This document shows, in pieces, positions 34,060 to 46,222 of a DNA stretch of 64,000 nucleotides. The stretch comes from Nemophila menziesii (lineage: Eukaryota; Streptophyta; Magnoliopsida; Boraginales; Hydrophyllaceae). The stretch is from NCBI GenBank assembly GCA_029959085.1, contig JARWIR010000005.1, positions 49,540,850 to 49,604,849 on the forward strand. The letters run 5' to 3'. The stretch's first letter is position 1. Each line of letters starts with the position of its first letter. The position numbers and the translations under genes are program-made. The notes under the pieces are model-generated. The model did no database searches, was not told the origin of the DNA, and was given only the letters and a program-made list of their open reading frames with translations.

Positions 34060-36923
34060 TTAGTCATTGACATAACCTCCCCAGCAGTGAGTGAGGTTGT
34101 CAATATTTGCAACTCGAAATTTACATCCCTTAGCTTTTATTCCCACTAGTTTATCTGAGATAACCTTCGTGACCATGAATGGTCCTAGCCAAGAACTTTT
34201 TGATTCACGTACCTTTGGAGGGGGGTCCGGTTTCTTCATAGCTACTTCTTCACCTATTTTGAACCCCTTTTTCTTTATTTCTTTCTTAGGTTCCTTCGGA
34301 ACCTTCGTGGCACGTGCTTTCTCTTTCTTCGTCGCATGATTGAGTTGTGGATTTTTAGGGTATGGAGGAGCTTTAATTGGTGGTTTCTTTCGTAGCTCTT
34401 TCTCCTCCACCCCTAACGTGTCCACAACATTAATGTGCTCCTTACTTACAGGTACCATTACATCTAGACGAAAGCATTCTTCCTTGGAATCCGGAAATCT
34501 CATAGGTCTGAACACGTTAAACTTCATTTCCTCGTCTTGGATTCTCATAATCATCTCTCCGTTTTCTACATCAATCAAGGTACGCCCCGTGCCTAGGAAT
34601 GGTCTTCCCAAAATAATGGGGACATTCCTATCCGCGTCGTAATCAAGTATAACAAAATCAGCGGGAAAAATTAACGTACCTGCCTTAACGAGGACATCTT
34701 CTATTCGGCCTTCTGGATGTGCAAGAGATCGATCCGCCATTTGCAAGACCATAGAAGTAGATCTTGCCTTCCCTATTTTTAACTTCTCAAAGATTGATTT
34801 GGGCATAAGATTAATACTTGCACCCAAATCGCATAGTGCTTTACCTTTCCATTCATCACCAATAGATATCGGAATTGTGAAACTCCCAGGATCAAGTAGC
34901 TTCGGAGGTAACTTACTTTGACAAATGGCGCTACATTCCTCGGGTAAACCAATCATTTCATTATCACAATATGGTCTTTTATTGGTGAGGGCTCTTTTCA
35001 AAAACCTCGCATACTTAGGTACATCTCGAATAGCTTTTAAAAATGGTATGTTGATGTTAAGATTACTTAGATTATCCAAGAATTTCTGATATTCAGCCGT
35101 GTCATCCTTCTTTTGAACTCGCGATGGAAATGGTGGAGGTGGACGATTGATTATAATATCATTTTTCTTTTTCGGAATCTCAATAGACCCCTCCACTTCT
35201 TCAACTTCCACTTCTTTCTCTTTGCTAACCTTATCCTTTTCTTTTCTAACTTCTTTTTCTTTCATAACTGGAAAAGGAGGTGGAGGAAGGTTCTTACCAC
35301 TTCTGAGAGTAATAGCTTTACAGTCTTCGATTTGGATTGGATTCTCAGTATCGCTAGGGAACTGTCCTTGTGGGCGCTGATTAAGCTGTTTTGCAATTTG
35401 GCTCATTTGATTTTGTAATAGCTTCATATTTGCGTCAGATGCTTGTTGAAGAGAAATTAAGCTTTCTACGGTTTTCTGAAGGGTAACTACATCATTTTGT
35501 GGTTGGGCAGGTAAGGCTTTCTGGTTCACGGTTTCATCGTAAGTGTTTTGAGGAGCTTGTATTTGCACATAATTACCCTGATTCTGTCCTCCTTGATAAT
35601 TGTTGTGTGGTCTTGGATTGTAATTGTTACCTTGGGGACGCGGCTGATACGCATACGTAGGATTGGCTGCCCCATTAGGATTTGAGTATTGAAACCCAGG
35701 ATGGTTTCTGTTAGGCTGATATCCATTTCCACTTGAATTAAAATTACCTCTATTGGACACAAACATCACAGGTTCTTGGTTATTCGAACAATTTTCCTCA
35801 TCATGATCATCTACCTTGCAAATCGAACACATATAAACTTCTTGTGCAGCTTGCACAGCTACCTTCTTACTCGAAAACCCTCTTTTACAGCTAGTGTAAG
35901 CTGCTTCAATTGCTGCTCTAGTGTAGTTTGGATCTTATTCTCAAGCGTAGCAAACTTTTCTTCGATATTAACATTATTCACTCCTTTAACCGGGGTTCTC
36001 ACCGAAGTCCACCCAACTTCATTCTTTACTGTTCTTTCCAAAATGATTTTTGCATGAACGGGTTGAACTTGAAGAAATCCCGCACGACATAGCAAATCCA
36101 ATTTCTCTCTTGAGGTCCCATCAAGGCCTTTGTAAAATATTTTTAGCTGTTGTTGTTCTGTAAAGCCATGATCGGGAACCCTTCGTAAACACATCTTAAA
36201 TCTTGTCCAACTCTTACCCAAAGTTTCATCATATTCTTGACGGAAATGTGTCAATTCAAGTTGATCATCTAACCTCATGTTACTTGGGTAAAATCTATCA
36301 AAGAAAGCAGTCTCTAATTGGTCCCAGTTTGTTATCTTCGTAGGTTCTTGCGTATCGTGCCATTCACTCGCTCCATCAATAACAAAAAATCGAAACGCAG
36401 CATAATACATCTGTTCTCTTGAAACCCCTTGTGTGATGTAAGAATCACATATCTGTTTGAATTTCTGTACTGCTTGGATAGGATCTTCTCCAACTCTACC
36501 GCGAAAATTTCCAAAATTTTGGAATTGAGCTAACATACCCGAATCAGGACGAAACCTTGGAACATCTATATCTGGAGCACCTATTCCTAGAGCAGAAGCA
36601 CGGAAAGGAACTTCTTCTGGACCATTAACAAACCATGGATCTTGATTAATTACTATCTGAGCTTGGACTTGAGGATTAGGATTTAGTGGCTGAACTTGAG
36701 GAATAATGCCTGGTGGCGCTAAAGGTTGGCCATTTGCGTCTATCTGGCCTTGTCCGTTATTTTGTTGGTACTGAATGTTCATATTCTCCATTCTGTTAAT
36801 TAATTCTTCTACTTCTCAGGCTTCTTGTTCTCTCCTTCTCTTGTTAGCAAGTCTGATTAACGATTATGGATTATTAAGGATCGGAGGTGCTGGCTCAAGA
36901 TCCTTAAAGAGTCTTCTTCGCAT
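34060..36923 (-). pseudogene. E2 Gag-protease with integrase-type C-terminal tail
   Basis: The ancestral start by comparison with E1 is ATG at 36923, but two stops follow; the first open start is at 36791. Gag (36791-35859) is co-linear with E1 Gag ([28 protein letters not shown]). A one-base deletion near 35880, relative to E1, splits the frame. The second frame (35856-34060, 598 codons) has the zinc knuckle CSICKVDDHDEENC and the protease active site DLGAS (about 34817-34831). Homology to E1 stops after EECFRLD. A lysine- and proline-rich linker follows, then a segment FKIGEEVAMKK...WLGPFMVTKV...KFRVANIDNL that resembles the GPY/F module ending gypsy integrases. It stops at 34060. RT, RNase H and the catalytic integrase are absent. 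Proteins from an autonomous relative would be needed for movement. Confidence 0.85.
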
Positions 36924-37032
36924 ACACCAAACCTAGAAACCTGAAAAAGATGAACAAACAAAAAGCGTAAAACTGAAATAAAAATAAATGCAACTATCAC
37001 TAAAGGATAAACACCGTGGTCACACGCTATCG

Positions 37033-37050
37033 TCCCCGGCAGCGGCGCCA
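37033..37050 (-). promoter_or_regulatory. E2 primer-binding site
   Basis: TGGCGCCGCTGCCGGGGA on the minus strand, 6 nt from the LTR. It is complementary to a tRNA-Asp-type 3' end with at most one mismatch and identical to the site in E1. Confidence 0.85.
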
Positions 37051-37056
37051 AAAACT

Positions 37057-38855
37057 TGGTGGTCCTTTGTGTGTTCTAAAATAAATGCAAAAGTAATCGA
37101 ACCACAACCGCAAGTGTACGGTTGTCCCAAGTAGTAATAAGTGATCTAGGATCGTTCGCATGGACGGTTTGGTTAACTACAATGCTTATCGAATAATGAA
37201 TGGTTGCACTTATGAAAGCAAATAAAGATATAATGACTGATTTGGTTTTTGTATTAATTCTAATTAATGAAAGACTAAATATAAAATGCAAGTAAATAGT
37301 AAAACGTGAGTAAATAAGTGGAAAACGCAAGTATGAAAAGGTAGCACTTGAGAACGCAAGGGATCCTCCCAATTCTATTTCATAACCTATTCTGTTTAAG
37401 GGTTAAATTGGTCAATTACAATGGTCGGGATTCTAAATTCCCTATACCCCGTCAGGGTGGACTATAAGGCTATCCTAGAGTGTCACTAGTCCCGTTAGGG
37501 TAAATATGATCCACTTTTAGATGTTTAAGTTAATTACCACATTGACCCTAAAATTAGCTAAGTTCGTCAGAATCAATAGCTTCTATTTTAGATTAAATAA
37601 ATAATTCCGTACCTAAACCCTCCGTCAGGATGATCCAATTGCCATTAATTGGAATAGCCTAGATACTAACACCTGTTCTTAGTTAGCTACTCCAAAAACA
37701 GTAAATAATCTCAATTTATTGAAAAGATTAAAAGACCCAATTTAATTAAATTTAACAGAAACCCAAATTCAGGACATGAAAGTCAATAGATTGGGGATTT
37801 ACCCATAAAGCATTCTCAAGCACTATTATGGAATTAGGTCATACTAATTAAAAATAAAACTAAATTAAAAGTAATGGAATTCATATTGTCTTACAAAATT
37901 AAAGATAAAGAAAACCTAATTTCCGGAATTGGAATGGCTGAGAACGGAGATATAGACCCTCTCCAACTCTTGACAGCTTCTTCTTTCTTCCTTCTGTTGC
38001 TTCTCTCTGATGTTTTAATTTGTAAAGAATGAATTGTGTGAAAAATAGAATTCCAAGGCTCCTTTTATAAGAGGAAAAACGGATTAGGGCTTGGACCTAA
38101 TAATAAAACACTAAGTGCCCGTTTGGGATTGCTTTTCAAAATAATCACTTAAAGTGATTTTAGATCCATAACAATGTTTTAGACTCTTAAAATCACTTTT
38201 TGGAAAAGCACTAGATTAGTGATTATTAAAATAATCACTTAAAGTGATTTTGGATGTCAAAATATTTTTTAATATTTTTTACAAATGTTTTAATTTTAAT
38301 CAAATAGCGCTTTTAGCTCCAAAATAATCAATCCCAAACGGGTTCTAATTAAATGTCCAAACCCAATTTCTAGCCCAAAATCCCGTAACTGCTGCATCAA
38401 CCTCACTAAAACAGCTTTTCCCGCTTCGTTATAACTCTGATTGACTTGATTCCAGTTGCTAAAGTTCCGTAACTCGATAAGGAATGTTTTCTCTTCAAAG
38501 GTCAGCGGCTAAATCATCTCTTAAGCGCCTTCAAATCAGAAATCTTTGGCCTGTTTTCCAGATTTGCAGCTCTAAAAGCAACTTCTTTCGGGATTTATCT
38601 TCAAGTCTTGACTCCATATCACGATCTTTGACTCTCTTCTCGGATTCCATTCCTAGCTAATATTCAAAACCTACAAACTTTTCACTAAAATACACAAGAT
38701 TACGCGCAAAAGTTTAATAAATCAAAAATACTAGAAATAAAATGGAAATTCCGGATTATTGCATTTTTAACTCAAAAGTCTATCAAAATATTCATTTAAA
38801 CATCAAAAATGATGTCTCCCAAGGGTCGAATATAAGAACAATTATGGAGACATCA
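37057..38855 (-). repeat. E2 right LTR
   Basis: 1,799 bp, which becomes 1,565 bp when the MITE and its duplicated TAA are removed. It matches the left LTR throughout, with scattered substitutions, for example CGCATGGACGGTTTGG against CGCAGGGCCTGTTTGG. Confidence 0.9.
38112..38348. mobile_element. Tourist-like (PIF/Harbinger) MITE
   Basis: A 231-bp insert (38115-38345) absent from the other E2 LTR, flanked by TAA (38112-38114 and 38346-38348). Its ends are inverted: GTGCCCGTTTGGGATTG, and on the other strand GAACCCGTTTGGGATTG. It contains internal AATCACTTAAAGTGATT palindromes. Size, ends and 3-bp TAA duplication fit Tourist-type MITEs. Confidence 0.85.
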
Positions 38856-39590
38856 CATATATGTATGAACCCTAGTTTTGGTTGACATCTATCTAATTTG
38901 ATTGAATTTATGTTTTGATTTCTCTGTTTATGTGTTGGATTTATATTCTGTGTTCTTTACGGTGTACAACGTATAGGATTACCATCATAGTAGTTAGATA
39001 ACCAGTATATTTGACTGTGGAATTAGCACATAACGTCTAGAATAAGGTTTGATCTGACAACCCAGCCTAACTAGATAGTCAATGGTTTAGTGTATTGCTA
39101 TTTCATCAATTGCAGGAACAGTTTGCTTAGGTTCTTATTGACACAGGTAAACCCTATTTGAAACTACCTAGCGCAATTGAAACCAAACTATTGGAATACT
39201 ACATGATTCATACCTTACATGTTTAGAACGGCAAAACTAGTGGGGTTTACATGCTAATTACTCAATCTAAACTTTCATAATATCTTCTTTTCCTTTCTTT
39301 TATTTATTTTTTGTCTTTTAATTTATTAGTTTAATTTTCTTTTATCAAAAACCAAATAGAATCTATATTTCTCTTCTTTACCCTTGCGTATTATTATTCT
39401 AGCTTAATTATTTGCACTTGAATTTTTGCATAAGTTCTTCTTAACCTTCGTAGTTCCTGAGGAACGAATTCTACTTATTCATTAAAACTTGCATACGATC
39501 TGTATACTTGCAGAACCGTGCTCAGCTTAGGGTGTTTATTTTCACTTATTTTATACATCTTTTTATCACACCTTAGGCGACACCACCTAT

Positions 39591-40496
39591 ACTCATGCAC
39601 TAGCAAGAACTATAGACAATAAATACAAACACATAACTCAGAGAATAAAACACTTATATCAATTTAAATGTGAACATCCCAAATTAAAATAGATGTAAAA
39701 CTAGTATAGGGTTCATAACCATATTCTAATCTCAAGCTAAAATAGAATTAGTTCATACTAGAGAAAGAAAAGAAAACAATTACGAATTTGACGGATTGGG
39801 AAGGCATGATTTGTTGTCCAACTCCTTCTAATCTTCCGTCCTCTTGATGTAGGCTTCTTCTTGGTCTAAAGACTGACCAAGGATGTGTTTATAATGACAA
39901 GAGGGTGTATTTATAGGGTTTTCAAAACCCTAGGTCGAAATATTGGAGTAGAAGGCAAGTAATTTGAGTCAAAGTCCAACTGAAATTCGTTTCTGAAAAT
40001 ATAGGAGAAGATAAAAACTGTTGTTGTCTTGTTTTGGTCGTATCTCATTCATTAATGCTTCGATTTTAGACTACCTTATATCGAAACGACCAAAAAAAAA
40101 TATCTACACTTTTCCTTTTGATTTCTCCTCCAAATTCCCAGCCGATTTTATGTCATCTTTACTTTAGTGGACGTAGCTGCAGAATATCAGATTTACTTGG
40201 AAAGATTTCCTTTCCTATTTTATCTCTACTTCTTTTTATCTCCAACTTCTATCCATATTTTCTTTCTTTATCTCTTTAAAATTGATTTGGCATCTAATTA
40301 ATTTCCATATATCTTTAAAACTTCACACTAAACAAATAAATAAAACCCAATATGCCCTAAAAATAATAAATCATCACATCAAGACAAGAAATAAGGAAAT
40401 TTCAAAATAAAAATAAAAATATATAATTAATTACTCAAATACACCTAAAATGATGTCTTCGAACTAGATTATTATATCACAAATAGGGAGACATCA
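39591..40496 (-). repeat. Element B left LTR, second part
   Basis: Resumes as ACTCATGCACTAGCAAGAACTA, matching the right LTR near 45333, and ends GGGAGACATCA. Total left LTR is about 1.48 kb. It includes a reverse-orientation TATAAATACACC promoter near 39905. Confidence 0.85.
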
Positions 40497-41559
40497 AGAC
40501 CCCTAACTCAAAGTTGTATCGTCCCGATATAATGAAGTTAAACAGTTGGGAAATCAGATAATAAATATAGAAGAGGAAGAACAAGAAGAAGTATAGAAAA
40601 CAATAAATGATCCTAGAGCAAATATCTAAAATGTCTCATGTAGAAATGCTAAATAAATAATGCACACGTATGCTTAATATACACATAATCAACATTACAT
40701 AAATTTAAGTCCATATTAACTTCGTAATGCCAGAAGGAGAGGTATTCAACTTAGATCGTGTTAACAGCTATAGGTTGATCATAGGTTCTAATATAGTATC
40801 TAATGGTCCACCTACCTGTGCCCTAATTGTTCCATTTTTCCTCCACCAAGTAGCTAGAAATACTAAGATCTTTATGGCTATAACGTGGCTTAGGGACGGT
40901 ATGATATATTTGGATAACGAAAAGTGAGCTTTTGGCTCTCTCCTCACATTCCATCAACGAATCGCCCTAGAGCTTGAGTTTCACAGAAGATGTTCTCACT
41001 CAACCCAATTATGATGCTTTTATTTGCATCCCCAAATAACCCAAGTAAAACCCAATTATGATGCTTTTATTGGGTTTATTTGTTTAGTGTCCCCACGACT
41101 CGAAAAAGACTCAATAAAGAAATAAAATTTAAACTAACACAAATATTGCTCATAAATAAATGGTAGGGAAGAAAGAAAACTTACTCTCGAGGCTATTGCC
41201 TCGCATGATCAATAACCTTGACAGGGTGCAGTGATTTCCTTGTATGTAAACTTCTAGTATCACCAATTTCGCATTCCCCTACCTCTTTTTGTGATTTATC
41301 CCAATCAATCACACAACTCTAGAAACCTCTTACTTATCTTCTTCAATTTCGTTCTCAAATATTTTTCTCATGTGAAGGTGTTTGTCCATGAATCTTTGCT
41401 TTAACGATATCTAATAGCATCCTATAAGCTTCGCTTCATCTTGGGTATAGGGATCTTGATATGAATAGTTTATGGTGTTTCATCCTTGAAGATGTAACTA
41501 CTTTGCTCTTTGGTTTCACCATTGCATGCTCCTCTCTAATTACTTGACCTGTTTTACCT

Positions 41560-41680
41560 TTTAGTTGTTCCCAAACTAGTACCAATCTCACTTGAAATCT
41601 TCTTGATCTTAGCCAATACCTTGCTTTGATTCTTCATCTCCCTTAATAGTATCTTCGTTCTTTTTGTCATCTCTTTTGAC
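41560..41680 (-). pseudogene. Element B remnant of the env-position ORF
   Basis: On the minus strand a TTGAGTTGGGGGTC motif at about 41690-41678 is followed within 10 bases by ATGACAAAAAGAACG, as in E1 (ATGACAAACAGAACA). The frame is open for about 43 codons, lysine-rich, then meets stops. Confidence 0.5.
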
Positions 41681-42109
41681 CCCCAACTCAAAGGTTTAAA
41701 CACTCTTGAACTACCTTTCGATTAGAGGTAATTAAGGTGTTATTTGGGTTAGAAAAGGTGTAAGGATGATTATTCTCTATGTGGGTGTTATGAACTCTTA
41801 CTTGGATGATATGGGTTTCATGAATTTTGGAAGAAGATTTGGAATTTTTGGTTTTTTTCTTGGATTCTAGGTGTTTTGGATTCAATTGGGTATATGATTT
41901 ATGTTTATTGGAAGGTAGGGAAGGATTTGGATATGAATCTATGGTTATTTGATGATGTTTTGATGTGAGATAGAGGTTTGATGAAGCTTTCATAGTGTTT
42001 TAATGGAGTTTGGGTGCCTTTGGTAAGAAAGAGAGGCTTAAGGATTTAAAAATTCGTAACTAATACTAACCTTATCCTTTCAAACCCTTTCCATAATTTT
42101 GTAGTTGGA

Positions 42110-42560
42110 TCGGCGGCGGACTGCAGTGCACCAGAGCAATGGTGAAGTGTACCGGACTCAAGGGTTTACCATACCGTGGACGCAATTAACGACACAATTT
42201 TATCCAGTGGGTATTCGGTATTGTACATGATTTAGAAACCGTGGTGACGGTTTTGACTTGGTGAGGTGCACCGGACCAGAAGCCTTAGGAGCAGTCCTTT
42301 ACAGAATAGTTGAATACCCGCGGTGTACCACATATATGTCTGGATGACAGAAAAAATCCGTTTCTTTATTTTACCTCCAAATCAGGTTTTCTCCACTCCA
42401 TTGGATAGATCTCGAAAAAATATGCGATTTAGACTCGAGAGAAAGTGAATTTCGATACCCGAGCGCTAAGACATTTTAGTTTGATTTTTTTTTAAAATTT
42501 TCACGCTGATAGGTGCGATGCACCGCGAATACCTGCGGTGTACCGCAAAATACTTTTGTT
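42110..42560. repeat. Element B GC-rich palindromic region
   Basis: Short motifs such as GCGGTGTACC, GTGCACCGGA and TGCACCGCG recur in both orientations, between the GPY/F-tail remnant and the env-position ORF. Location matches the arrays of E1 and E2 but the sequence is different. Confidence 0.6.
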
Positions 42561-42813
42561 CCGCCCTTTTTAACTCCTAAAATACAGTTTTTCACCTCAA
42601 ACTCGAACCCTTGCATACCTGCACATCAAAAACACTTATATCTTCCTTATTACTGCAATATGCATTCAAATACACATAAACTAACTAATAAGAACAACAA
42701 CATAAATACCTAAAAACATAAAATATTGTGGGATGTTTCCCAAGAGCACTTTTGTTTAACGTCTTTCAAAGTTCGATGTGTTACCTCGGTGAATATGTCT
42801 TAACATCACCTCC

Positions 42814-44570
42814 TCAGCAATGAATTAATTTATTAATATCTGGAACGCGAAATTTGAATCCCTTGCCTTTCACCCCTACAAACTTCTCAGATCTATTCTT
42901 TGTAACCATCAACTGTCCCATCCAAGAGTCCTTGAGTGTACGTGCGTCTTGTGGTAACTTGATTAGATATATAGCACCACACTCCACTGGCAATCCAATC
43001 CTTTCCTCGGTTTCTAAGTTTCGTTTGTTAGAAATAATGTCCTTCATGAATTTAAGATATTTTGGCATTATATCGAGAGCTTCTACAAATGGAATGTTGA
43101 TATCTAACTTGCTCACCATGTCAAGGAACTGCTCGAATTCTTTTTTTCATTGTTCTTGTTTTTTACACTTGATGGAATGGTGGAGGAGGACGTGTATTGT
43201 TGACCACTGTACTCTTCTTCTTTTATGGTGTCTTCTCTGGGACACTCTTTTTCAATTGCCTCTTCGACTTTATCTGGAACTGTTTCTTCAACCACCTCTT
43301 GGGGAATAGTGGTTGGTTATTTTGTTTCTTCTACTCTAGACGGAGGTAATTTTTTTTGAATTCTTAGTTCAATCGCATGACAAGCATCATCTTGAGGAGG
43401 AATAGTATCACTTGTGTGTTGACCTTTTGGCCTTTTTTGGAGTGCACTCTCCATTTGTGAAAGAGTATTCTCAAGTTTCTTAATGACCTTTGCTTGCGTT
43501 TGAAATCTTTGCTGACTTATCTTCATGTTCTCTTCAAACATTCCTATAAGTTCTACTAGACTTGGATCCAAACTCGAGGGTTGTTCTTTTATAGCTTGTT
43601 GCGTTCAATACGAATGTGGTTCTTGAAAATAATTTTCATATTTTGGCTCTTGTTGATAGATAGGTTGTGGTTGATAACACTTGTGAGGTCGAGTTGGATA
43701 ATAGTTACCTTGATTTTCGCCCCAATTCTGATTCTGTGGGGAATAATAATTAATGGGACTTCCTTAAGGATGATAATAACCATTAGAGTAATGGTATCTT
43801 TGATGAGATATGAAGGAAATCGAAGCACTATTATTAACGCAATTCTCCCACAAATGATTTCTTGCTCCACAACTCGGGCATGAAGATAAATTGTGTACTA
43901 GATTGACCTGAGCTACTGAGCTGCTCTCTAAATGTGCTTGCACTTGTAATTCCTTGAGTTGTTGGTTTAATTCTTCGATCCTTGGAGCTTCTAAGGTATC
44001 TTCATCTTTTTTTGATTCTAACGAACAACTTCTCTCGGTATCAAGAACTCTTTCCATAATAGTATGAGCGTCTTCGGGATCTAATAACACAAAATTTCCA
44101 TCTCCTAATATATCTACCTTTTCCTTACTCGCTGTTGAGTCCTCCATAGAACATGGTCAATTGATACTCGGGTGAGGAGACGTGGAATGGACACCTCTCT
44201 TTCTTCTCATTGAAACGTAACCATGCTTCACCAACATTTCCCCCTTCTTCTTGCGTAAATTGTTCTTACTCCACCATATCTTTTAAGAGTCTACTAAGCG
44301 GGTAGAATCGATCTAGATATTTGGCTTGAAGTTTATCCCAATCTGGAATTATCAGGGTATTAGTAATTATACCAATCACTTGCACTTCCTGTTAAAATGA
44401 ATTGGAACATAATGTAGTACATATGTTCCTGTGTAACACCTTTGATGATGTAGGCATCACAAATTTGCATAAATTTCTGAATATATGGAACCATATCTGG
44501 AGTGCGGATTTCTCTAGGTTGCACTCTGAATGAGATAGGAAGATCAAGTTTCTGCGGACTTGCCATCTGA
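42814..44570 (-). pseudogene. Element B Gag fused to GPY/F-like tail
   Basis: Starts near 44565 (MASPQKLDLPISF) and has Gag motifs (YIQKFMQICDAYIIKGVTQEHMYY). Zinc-knuckle remnant: CPSCGARNHLWENC, near 43860. The Gag-protease linker (INIPFVEALDIMPKYLKFMKD...GLPVECGAI) then passes within a few codons into DSWMGQLMVTKNRSEKFVGVKGKGFKFRV, the same tail type as in E2. Protease, RT, RNase H and integrase core are missing. Several frameshifts and stops occur. The tail is closer to E2 (KGCKFRVANIDNLTHC) than to E1, so B and E2 form one non-autonomous lineage. Confidence 0.8.
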
Positions 44571-44685
44571 ATAACCTGAAATGAGAAAACTAAAAAAAAG
44601 CGTAAAATAGAACTAACTGAAATAAAATAAATAAATAAATGCACAAGGACTAACGATGTAGTCCTCGGCAGTGGCATAGAAAAAT

Positions 44686-46222
44686 TGGTGTCGGCTAAAG
44701 TGTGATAAAATACGATATTAAAAGATGAAACTAACACCCTATTATAACCACGTTACTCACTGCAAGTATCACCGGTCGTATGCAAGTTTTAAGGATAAAT
44801 AGATTTCGTTCCTCAGAGACTACGAAAGTTAGGAAGAACTTATGCAATATAAAGTGCAAACAAGAAAGCTAGATGAATATTACGTTGGACATAAAGACTA
44901 TGGAATTTTTGTTTGGTTTTTAGGAATCTAAATAATTAACTAAATAAAATAAAGACAACAAAATAATAAAGAGAAGAAAATAGTATGAGAGTTTAGCTCG
45001 AGATCTAGCAAGTAATCCCCACTAGCCTGGTTTATTCTAATAATGTAAGGGAGAATTGTGTGATATGCAATAGACAGGATTCTATATTCCTCCTAACCCC
45101 CTTCCCGACGGACTTAGGGGGCGACCTAACAATTATCAGGGAACTTGGGTAAGGGTACCCTGCATAATAATCGGTGATTAAATCTCAAACCCTAATGACT
45201 ATCTAGTTAGGCAAGCCCTTACGGATCACGACCGTACACTAAACGTTTATGTGGTGTTTCAATAATTAGACACCCCTTCCGGGTGACCATCTAACTATTA
45301 TTAAGGTAATCATATACTCGTGCACTAGCAAGAACTACAGACAAGAAATCAAAACACATAACTTAGAGAATAAAATACTAATATCAATTTAAATGCGAAC
45401 TTCCCAAATTAAAATAGATGTAAAACAAGTATAGGGTTCATACCCATATGCTAATATCAAGCTAAAATAGAATTATTTCATACTAGAGAAAGAAAAGAAA
45501 ACAATTATAAATTTGGAGGATTGGGAAGGCATGATTTGTTGTCCAACTCCTTCTGATCTTCTCTCCTCTTGATGTAGGTTTCTTCTTGGTCTAAAGGCTG
45601 ACCAATAATGTGTTTATAATGACAAGATAGTGTATTTATAGGGTTTTCCAAACCCTAGGTAGAAATCTTGGAGTAGAAGGAAAGTAATTTGAGTCAAAGT
45701 TCAACTCAAATTCGTTTCCTAAAATATAGGAGAAGGGAAAAACTGTTGTTGTCTTATTTTGGTCGTATCTCATTGAGTATTGCTCTAAATTTTGCCTACT
45801 TTATATAGAAATGACTGTGTCATAAATATATACACTTTTCCTTATGATTGCTCCTCCAAATTCCTATCCTAATTTAAGTTATCTTCACTTTAGTGGACGT
45901 AGCTGCAGAATTTCATATTTACTTGGCAACTTTTCCTTTCCTATTATATCTCTACTTCCTTTTATCTCCAACTTCCATCTATATATTCTTTCATTATCTT
46001 TTTAAAATTGATTTGGTATCTAATTAATTTCCATATATCTTTAAATTTTCACACTAAACAAATAAATTAAACCTAATAAGCTCTAAAAATAATAAACCAT
46101 CAAATCACGACAAGAAATAAGAAAGTATCAAAATTTAAATAAAAAAAATATATTAATTACTCATATACACCTAAAATGACGTCTCAAACCTAAATTATTA
46201 AATCACAAATAGGGAGACATCA
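44686..46222 (-). repeat. Element B right LTR
   Basis: 1,537 bp, from TGGTGTCGGCTAAAG to GGGAGACATCA. This is the 5' LTR in the sense of the element. It contains the core promoter GGTGTATTTATAGGG (minus sense) near 45630. A decayed primer-binding site lies just inside (44662-44680). Confidence 0.85.

Larger units (their letters stand above)
29659..38855 (-). mobile_element. Element E2: non-autonomous Athila-like retrotransposon
   Basis: LTRs at 29659-31221 and 37057-38855, internal region 31222-37056 (5.8 kb). Flanks TATAT (29654-29658) and CATAT (38856-38860) are a 5-bp duplication with one mismatch. The primer-binding site is complementary to a tRNA-Asp-type 3' end. It encodes Gag, a zinc knuckle and protease, then a lysine-rich linker and a GPY/F-like tail. 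RT, RNase H and the integrase core are absent. It sits inside solo LTR X. The two LTRs differ at scattered bases, so it is older than E1. Confidence 0.9.
28892..39585 (+). mobile_element. Solo LTR X (gypsy), interrupted by element E2
   Basis: LTR X runs from TGATGTCTCC (28892) to GCGACACCA (39585) and is flanked by a perfect 5-bp duplication CCTAT (28887-28891 and 39586-39590). Removing E2 (29659-38855) leaves about 1.49 kb, the same size and layout as the solo LTR at 13132. It sits in opposite orientation inside the left LTR of B. It has the U3 hairpin, a CCTATAAATACAGCC box near 29457, and a late GAGGAACGA...CTTGCAG block near 39470-39515. Confidence 0.85.
28315..46222 (-). mobile_element. 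Element B: non-autonomous Athila-like LTR retrotransposon, interrupted
   Basis: Minus-strand element with a left LTR (28315-28891 plus 39591-40496, split by LTR X), internal region 40497-44685 (4.2 kb) and right LTR 44686-46222. Flanks CCTTT/CCTAT are an imperfect duplication whose exact edge is uncertain by one base. The internal region has a Gag remnant joined to a GPY/F-like tail with no RT, RNase H or integrase core. It inserted into the pol of element A between NNIL and AALKLD. Confidence 0.8.

Noticed and set aside
34091..34642. Plus-strand frames opposite E2 gag-protease and similar ones opposite E1 pol
   Set aside because: Antisense shadows of the real minus-strand coding region.
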